64,000 bases of DNA, from contig BEHD01000003.1 of NCBI GenBank assembly GCA_002898355.1, forward strand, positions 1 to 64,000. Direction: 5' to 3'. Source of the DNA: an archaeon HR01 (GTDB taxonomy: Archaea > Thermoproteota > Nitrososphaeria_A > Caldarchaeales > Caldarchaeaceae). The notes beneath the pieces are model-generated. The model was not told where the DNA came from. It was given only the letters and a program-made list of their open reading frames with translations, and did no database searches. Positions 58,880 to 64,000 of the stretch are shown piece by piece; the stretch's first letter is position 1; the number at the start of each line of letters is the position of its first letter. A program made the translations under genes and the position numbers.

Positions 58880-60157
58880 GTGCTTCCGCCGATGCTGTTG
58901 GGGGTTTTCGAGGATAGGTTCTGGAGGAATTTCACACCCTTAACCCTCACAAGGCCTTCCTTCAACCTTCTCATAGGGACCTCAACCCTGCTGGAAAAGA
59001 TTATCAAGTCTCTAGGCTATTCAGGTAGGGTATACCTCTTCACGAGGAGATATCTTGGGGGTGTTCTCTCCGAAAACTTCGGGGACTGGCCTGTCAACAA
59101 ACCCGAGTCGGTAGACGACACCATACTAATGGTCAACGGGCTTCTACTACCTGATAGGGAGTTTGCGGAGAAGGCCTTAAAACTTGAGGTAGGAGAGGGC
59201 CTAATCCACGGGGAAAGGATTATCGCTGCGTGCATCAGTCCCCGGAATCTAACCAGCTTCCTAGAGGGGGTCGAAAGCTCTGAACCGAGGAAGCTTCTAA
59301 ATAAAGCATACGAGTATGCGGGCGCCAAAACTCTGAGATACCTGTGGGATATTATCAACCTCAACCACGAGATGATAGTGTTTGAATGGGAGAGGCCCGA
59401 AGGTTTGGCCGAGCTGGATTCCACGGTCAAAATCCTCGGAGACCAGTCCATGATAGCGCTGGGTGAAGGGGCCTCGGTGGAGGGATACGCCGTCTTGGAT
59501 ACCCGCAGCGGGCCCATCTACATCGGAGGCGGGACCGTTGTAAAGCCATTTTCAAGGCTTGAGGGGCCTCTCTGGATTGGTCGCAACTGTTTGATAGAGT
59601 CGTCGATAGTTAAAGGCGGGACATCAATCGGAGATAACTCGAGGGTGGGTGGGGAGGTGGAGGCATCAGTCATCCAGGGCCATTCCAATAAGAGGCATCT
59701 AGGATATCTAGGGCATAGCTACGTGGGTGAATGGGTTAACATAGGTGCTGGAACAAATATCTCCAACCTTAAAAACACCTACGGCACCCAGAGAGTTCTC
59801 ATAGAGGGGAGGAGAGTCGATACAGGGAGGGTTTTCCTGGGATGTTTTATAGGGGACCACGCCAAAACAGCCATCGGCGTCCAGATAGCGAGCGCAAAAC
59901 TTGTAGGGGTTTCGTCACATGTATATGCTGACGCACCCCAATATATTCCGTCTTTTACCGCATCCACTGGTGATGGGCTTGTGGAGATCTTCATCGAGTC
60001 CGCCATCGAGACCGCCAAGAGGATGATGGGGAGGAGGGGCCGAACCCTCACCCCAGCCTACGAGGAGATGCTTAGAGAAGTCCACTCACTGACTGAGGAT
60101 GATAGGATGAGATTCGGGGTTGAGAAGAGATGGCTCGGCTCAAGACATGGTTTTTAA
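58880..60157 (+). CDS. GlmU-like sugar nucleotidyltransferase/acyltransferase-like protein
   Basis: A 425-residue protein. The N-terminal half (about 1-170) is a divergent nucleotidyltransferase of the NTP_transf_4 type, with FTPLTLTRPSFNLLIG and no clear GxGTRL loop. The C-terminal left-handed beta-helix has IYIGGGTVVKPFSRL, YLGHSYVGEWVNIGAGTNISNL and GDHAKTAIG, as in GlmU. It probably has a role in activated amino-sugar synthesis. Start GTG 58880 with no spacer after the P-loop gene; its end overlaps the maximal ThiD reading frame. Confidence 0.75.
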   Translation: MLPPMLLGVFEDRFWRNFTPLTLTRPSFNLLIGTSTLLEKIIKSLGYSGRVYLFTRRYLGGVLSENFGDWPVNKPESVDDTILMVNGLLLPDREFAEKALKLEVGEGLIHGERIIAACISPRNLTSFLEGVESSEPRKLLNKAYEYAGAKTLRYLWDIINLNHEMIVFEWERPEGLAELDSTVKILGDQSMIALGEGASVEGYAVLDTRSGPIYIGGGTVVKPFSRLEGPLWIGRNCLIESSIVKGGTSIGDNSRVGGEVEASVIQGHSNKRHLGYLGHSYVGEWVNIGAGTNISNLKNTYGTQRVLIEGRRVDTGRVFLGCFIGDHAKTAIGVQIASAKLVGVSSHVYADAPQYIPSFTASTGDGLVEIFIESAIETAKRMMGRRGRTLTPAYEEMLREVHSLTEDDRMRFGVEKRWLGSRHGF

Positions 60158-60161
60158 TAGG

Positions 60162-61574
60162 ATGTATCAGCTATCCCATGGGTTGTGGAGGGTTAGAAGG
60201 GCTTTAACAGTGGCGGGCTCGGACTCGGGGGGCGGGGCCGGGATACAGGCAGACCTGAAAACCTTCTCCTCGTACGGACTCCATGGAATGAGTGCGATTA
60301 CATGCATCACAGCCCAGAACACCGAGAAGGTTGCGGCAATTCACGTCGTACCAGCCGAGATTGTGAGGGAGCAGATAAGGGTTGTGGTTGATGACATAGG
60401 GGTTGACGCCGTTAAGACCGGGATGCTGTACAGCGCCGACATCATAGAGGCGGTCTCCTACGAGCTTAGGAGGGTTGAGGCCCCCATAGTGGTGGACCCC
60501 GTGGCTGTGGCCAAGAGCGGGGCCCGCCTACTCACGGAGAGAGCTGTCAAAACTCTCATAGAAAGGCTTGTTCCCATAGCAACTGTTGTAACACCTAATG
60601 CTTATGAGGCCGAACTGCTCACTGGCCAGCAGATAAGCGACTTTGACGGGCAGGTGAGGGCTGCCAAAGCCCTCTCGGAGATGGGCGCCCAGGCGGTGGT
60701 GGTTAAGGGTGGGCATCTTGCAGGTGACAGCGTAGTTGATGTGCTATACTATCGGGGACGTGTTGTAAGTCTTGAGGCCCAGAGAATCCAGACCAGAGAC
60801 ACGCATGGAACGGGGTGTGTTTTCGCCTCAGCGATAGCGGCCGGGCTGGCCAAGGGATACAACGTTGTGGAAGCCGTTGAGATGGCTAAGAAATTTGTCA
60901 CCGAGTCAATAGCCCACGCTTTAAGACTTGGGAGAGGCCATGGGCCGGTCCATCCCACCGGCGCAACCTATGAAAACAGCGAGAGGTTCAAGGTTTTGTC
61001 GAGCCTCCGTAGGGCTGTCCAGCTCCTCACATCATCGGATAAGGTCGCCCGGCTCATACCTGAAAGCCAGTCCAACATAGCCATGGCCATCGAGGGGGCT
61101 GCCGGGCTTGAAGATGTCGCAGCACTACCTGGAAGGATGGTCCGTGTCGGCGAGTATGTCAAACCTGTCATGGAGCCATGGTTCGGCTGTTCGAGACATG
61201 TAGCCAGCGCAGTTCTTACAGTGTTGAAACATGACCCGAAGATGAGAAGTGCCATGAACATCAGGTATGGTGAGGATATTCTGGAGGCCGCTGAGAGGCT
61301 GGGGCTGGTTATCTCAAGCTACGATAGGCGGGCTGAGCCTGAGGAGATAAAGCATGTGGAGGGGATGACAATTCCCTGGGGTGTGGAGCAGGCTGTCAAG
61401 GGCCTGGGAGCTGTCCCCGACATAATCTACCACACAGGAGACGTGGGGAAGGAGGCTATGACACTCGTGTTTGGGGTAGATGCCGTGGATGTCGCCCTAA
61501 AGGTATTAAAGATAGCGGATAAGGTCGGCGAAAAAAATAACATCCTTAAGGAGGCATCCTCCGACGATATGTGA
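60162..61574 (+). CDS. thiDN: Bifunctional HMP-phosphate kinase/thiamine-phosphate synthase (ThiD-ThiN)
   Basis: A 470-residue enzyme for thiamine synthesis. The ThiD part has [37 protein letters not shown] and [13 protein letters not shown]. The C-terminal 180 residues are ThiN, the archaeal replacement for ThiE, with [19 protein letters not shown] and [14 protein letters not shown]. Start is uncertain: ATG 60162, ATG 60150 inside the previous gene, or TTG 60183, which fits a TATA-like TTTTTAATA at 60149-60157. Confidence 0.92.
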   Translation: MYQLSHGLWRVRRALTVAGSDSGGGAGIQADLKTFSSYGLHGMSAITCITAQNTEKVAAIHVVPAEIVREQIRVVVDDIGVDAVKTGMLYSADIIEAVSYELRRVEAPIVVDPVAVAKSGARLLTERAVKTLIERLVPIATVVTPNAYEAELLTGQQISDFDGQVRAAKALSEMGAQAVVVKGGHLAGDSVVDVLYYRGRVVSLEAQRIQTRDTHGTGCVFASAIAAGLAKGYNVVEAVEMAKKFVTESIAHALRLGRGHGPVHPTGATYENSERFKVLSSLRRAVQLLTSSDKVARLIPESQSNIAMAIEGAAGLEDVAALPGRMVRVGEYVKPVMEPWFGCSRHVASAVLTVLKHDPKMRSAMNIRYGEDILEAAERLGLVISSYDRRAEPEEIKHVEGMTIPWGVEQAVKGLGAVPDIIYHTGDVGKEAMTLVFGVDAVDVALKVLKIADKVGEKNNILKEASSDDM

Positions 61575-61575
61575 C

Positions 61576-62004
61576 ATGGATGTTAGCAGGCTAGGCCTCG
61601 TCACCGTGGCGTTGCTGTTCTCGACGATAGTCCTGGGCGGGTATGTAAGCCAGATAGGGGCTGGAATGGCCTGCCCCGACTGGCCCCTATGCCCCCTCAC
61701 CCTGGACCACTTCGTGGTGGCCGAGTTCGCCCACAGGATAGTGGCCTTCGCATCCTTCCTATCAGCCCTAACAATGTTCATAACAGTGGCCGGGAACAGG
61801 GGTTCAACACCTCCAAGGATAAGAAAGCTCGTCTCCGCCGGCTTCACCCTCCTGATCGTCCAAGTTTTTCTCCTAGGCTCATCCGTCATATACACGGCAC
61901 TCCAACCCCTACTGGTCACAGCCCATCTCGGCGTGGCGGTATCAGTCTTCACCCTCTACGCCATGGCGTATTACAGCCTTGAAATGATAAACCGCGAAAA
62001 GTAA
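61576..62004 (+). CDS. ctaA: Compact heme A synthase (CtaA/Cox15-like)
   Basis: A 142-residue membrane protein with four helices, half the size of bacterial CtaA. It has GGYVSQIGAGMACPDWPLC with the extracytoplasmic Cys pair, and the heme-binding His in EFAHRIVAF and TAHLGVAV. Small four-helix CtaA proteins are known from Aeropyrum. It makes heme A for the oxidase that follows and begins 1 nt after thiDN. Confidence 0.85.
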   Translation: MDVSRLGLVTVALLFSTIVLGGYVSQIGAGMACPDWPLCPLTLDHFVVAEFAHRIVAFASFLSALTMFITVAGNRGSTPPRIRKLVSAGFTLLIVQVFLLGSSVIYTALQPLLVTAHLGVAVSVFTLYAMAYYSLEMINREK

Positions 62005-62021
62005 AAATCATCGGAAAAAGA

Positions 62022-62282
62022 ATGACATCGGAAGACATGGAGAACGTGAAACTGACAGGCAAGGACTATGGGGTTTTCGCTTTGATAGTTGCTGTTTTAT
62101 TTGTTGTGATTCTCTTGATGGGTGATTTCGGGATGCTGTATAAGCCTCTAACAGCACAGACAGCTAGGATAGCCCCAATCTACCAGTTTATCTATATATC
62201 CGGGGCTGCGGTTGGGAGCCTATTCATGGGAGCACTTTTCTGGATGATTTGGAGGTTCAGGGAGAAGGAGGGTGGTGGATAG
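62022..62282 (+). CDS. Small two-helix membrane protein, oxidase-associated
   Basis: An 86-residue protein with helices at about 16-36 and 50-75, ending WMIWRFREKEGG. This helix and its WRFR tail resemble the second helix of typical CoxB (subunit II), which the next gene lacks. It may be the detached membrane hairpin of subunit II. The 62283 gene starts at the next base. Confidence 0.6.
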   Translation: MTSEDMENVKLTGKDYGVFALIVAVLFVVILLMGDFGMLYKPLTAQTARIAPIYQFIYISGAAVGSLFMGALFWMIWRFREKEGGG

Positions 62283-62699
62283 ATGGAGAGGGCGAAACTC
62301 GTTGAGCGGGTTACGATTATTGGTGCGATACTTCTATTCGCCTACATTGGATATACCTCATATGCTGTCCTGCAGGAGATTGAGAACCCCCAGCAGCCCT
62401 ACGACCTACTGGTGAAGGTGAACGCAAGACAGTTTGCGTGGGAGTTCGTCTACCCTGACGGCTCCGTATCCCCCGAGCTGAGGGTCAAAGCAGGCCAGAC
62501 GGTCAGGTTGGAGCTACACTCCGGCGATGTGATACACAGCCTGTTTATCAGGGATTTCCAGCTGAAGAAGGATGTGGTGCCTGGCAGGACCAACGTGGTA
62601 TATCTGACGCCCCTTGTTCCCGGGAGGTATGTGATACAGTGCGCCGAGTTCTGTGGTAGGGGCCACTACTCCATGGTGACATATCTGGTGGTGGAGTGA
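62283..62699 (+). CDS. coxB: Cytochrome c oxidase subunit II (CuA domain, one helix)
   Basis: A 138-residue subunit. One N-terminal helix (about 8-30) leads to a cupredoxin domain with NARQFAWEFVYPDG, a His in DVIHSLFI, and the CuA site QCAEFCGRGHYSM holding both bridging Cys, His and Met. CuA takes electrons from cytochrome c or a blue copper protein, such as the cupredoxin at 27312. It is preceded by a two-helix protein and followed 1 nt later by coxA. Confidence 0.92.
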   Translation: MERAKLVERVTIIGAILLFAYIGYTSYAVLQEIENPQQPYDLLVKVNARQFAWEFVYPDGSVSPELRVKAGQTVRLELHSGDVIHSLFIRDFQLKKDVVPGRTNVVYLTPLVPGRYVIQCAEFCGRGHYSMVTYLVVE

Positions 62700-62700
62700 G

Positions 62701-64000
62701 ATGACGGTTCAGGTTCAAAGGGAGAGGGCTGAGGTTCCCTGGTATAAGAGCCTCAACAAAATAATCACAACAACCCATCACACCCATATCGGCATGCTCT
62801 ACATAGCCTTCGCCTACCTGATGTTTATTGTTGGCGGTTTACTGGCTGCCTTGATGAGGTGGGAGCTGGCAACCCCAACCGGAGGGTTCGTGGCGCCTGA
62901 ACTCTACTCCAGCCTCTTCACCGTTCACGGCACATTAATGATATTCTTCTGGGCTATGCCTGTGTTTGCGGGATTCGCCAACTATCTCCTCCCTAAGATG
63001 ATTGGCGCGCCCGACATGTACTATCCCAAGCTTAACGCTCTAAGCTTCTGGCTTCTCCCGGTATCGGCGGGCCTTCTTCTCCTCGGTTGGCCCAACGTTG
63101 GATGGACTGGCTACGCCCCTCTGTCGGTGAGGGAAGGTGGTGTTGGTGTGGACATGTGGATACTGAGCCTCCACCTGGCAGGGACATCATCTATTATAGG
63201 CTCCCTCAACTTCATAGTCACCACATGGAGGCTCCGCCGTCCTGGGATAGGTATGTGGAATATTCCGCTGTTCGTCTGGGCTATGGTGGTGACGGCCTTC
63301 ATAATCATCTTCGCTGTACCCGTCATAGCCTTCGCGTTAACGCTCCTACTGCTGGATAGGAACCTCGGGACCAGCTTCTATCTTGCGGAGGGTGGGGGAG
63401 ACCCCATCCTGTGGCAGCACCTATTCTGGTTCTTCGGCCATCCCGAGGTCTACATCCTAGTCCTTCCAGCGATGGGGGTTGTCTCAGAGATGATACCGAG
63501 GCTTGTGAAGAAGCCCATATACGGATACAGGCCGATAGTCTGGTCCTCCATACTCATAGCGATACTCGGTTACGGTGTGTGGGCCCATCACATGTTCACG
63601 ACAGGGCTCTCCATAACAGCATTGCTCCCATTCATGCTGATGACGATGTCTGTCGCGATACCTTCAGGTGTTAAGGTGGTTAACTGGGAGGCCACAATAT
63701 TCGGTGGGAGATTGAGATTTAACACCCCAACACTTTTCACGCTCAGCTTCATAGCCACCTTCATAGTTGGCGGCATAACCGGGGTATTCCAGGCATCCAT
63801 ACCTGTCGACTACCACCTCCAGGATACGTACTGGGTTGTGGGACACATGCACTTCATCCTATTTGGGGCCATTAGCCAGGCTGCTTTTGCGGCTACCTAC
63901 TACTACTTCCCCTACTTCACAAAGCGGATGTACAGCGAGACTTTGGGGAAGGTCCATTTCGTAACCGCCAACATAGGCCAATACCTCGTCTTCATGTCTA
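62701..64000 (+). CDS. coxA: Heme-copper oxidase subunit I (partial, continues beyond window)
   Basis: The gene runs from ATG 62701 through 433 codons to the window end. Heme a and CuB ligands are visible in FTVHGTLMIFFW, FFGHPEVYILVLP (His-Tyr crosslink and type-A1 Glu), VWAHHMFTTG and the GHMHFILFG pair. The N...D pattern of the D-channel is in FANYLLPKMIGAPDM. These features place it in the A family with O2 reduction and proton pumping. About 100-150 further residues would be needed to complete it. Confidence 0.95.
   Translation, partial: MTVQVQRERAEVPWYKSLNKIITTTHHTHIGMLYIAFAYLMFIVGGLLAALMRWELATPTGGFVAPELYSSLFTVHGTLMIFFWAMPVFAGFANYLLPKMIGAPDMYYPKLNALSFWLLPVSAGLLLLGWPNVGWTGYAPLSVREGGVGVDMWILSLHLAGTSSIIGSLNFIVTTWRLRRPGIGMWNIPLFVWAMVVTAFIIIFAVPVIAFALTLLLLDRNLGTSFYLAEGGGDPILWQHLFWFFGHPEVYILVLPAMGVVSEMIPRLVKKPIYGYRPIVWSSILIAILGYGVWAHHMFTTGLSITALLPFMLMTMSVAIPSGVKVVNWEATIFGGRLRFNTPTLFTLSFIATFIVGGITGVFQASIPVDYHLQDTYWVVGHMHFILFGAISQAAFAATYYYFPYFTKRMYSETLGKVHFVTANIGQYLVFMS

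Overview
This window looks like a stretch of chromosome from a thermophilic archaeon of the TACK group. The best fit is something close to Caldiarchaeum/Aigarchaeota or a deep Thaumarchaeota relative, but no marker here fixes the lineage and that placement is inference. The archaeal character is clear. It has a 20S proteasome with two beta subunits, an aCPSF1 beta-CASP ribonuclease, LSm next to ribosomal protein L37e, a family-B DNA polymerase, HerA-NurA, Ogg2, diphthine synthase, CTP-type riboflavin kinase with archaeal FAD synthase, ThiD-ThiN, and tRNAs with bulge-helix-bulge introns. Heme-copper oxidase, heme A synthase and NuoBCD suggest aerobic respiration. TATA-like elements lie about 24-32 nt upstream of many start codons, so leaderless transcripts seem common.

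Layout. 0-0.6 kb: the end of a small RHH-like gene, then an intron-containing tRNA-Ala. 0.6-2.5 kb: phosphoglycerate kinase and a HAD phosphatase. 2.4-10.5 kb: a branched-chain-type ABC importer arranged divergently (livKGF on -, livHM on +), whose + arm runs directly into a two-gene lactate-oxidation module and a cobalamin adenosyltransferase. 10.5-17.2 kb: amidohydrolase, DUF3786, CinA-like, PGI/PMI, SpoIIM-like, an A24 prepilin peptidase and glutamate dehydrogenase. 17.3-20.4 kb: phosphoribosyltransferase, a tRNA methylthiotransferase and ThiI (tRNA thiolation). 20.4-28 kb: a cell-envelope region with GT-C and GT2 glycosyltransferases, multi-pass proteins of unknown role, a B12-binding radical SAM enzyme with an unrecognised partner, and a cupredoxin.

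28-34.4 kb: tRNA-Ala, FKBP, proteasome beta, aCPSF1, LSm, L37e, tRNA-Leu and three related small wHTH proteins. 34.4-39 kb: a DNA end-processing and repair operon (NurA, HerA, Ogg2), then an RNA m5C methyltransferase and its PUA partner. 39-44.6 kb: a GT-C/TIM-barrel-like fusion, an agmatinase-family enzyme and PolB. 44.6-48 kb: NuoBCD, rhomboid protease and Pth2. 48-56 kb: cofactor and RNA metabolism (SAM hydrolase, NadM, RtcA, second proteasome beta, RibK, RibL, DphB-DUF357, a sugar nucleotidyltransferase, DUF99, HDAC-family). 56-61.6 kb: a frameshifted dinB, GtrA-like, ThiW, a P-loop protein, a GlmU-like protein and ThiDN. 61.6-64 kb: heme A synthase and a cytochrome oxidase operon that runs off the window.

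The gene content is mostly housekeeping and no CRISPR array, transposon or prophage was seen. The most distinctive signals are the non-canonical tRNA introns, the duplicated extracytoplasmic domain attached to a glycosyltransferase, several gene fusions and splits, 3'-end overlaps at 11 of 12 convergent gene pairs, and at least three divergent pairs that appear to share one TATA element.
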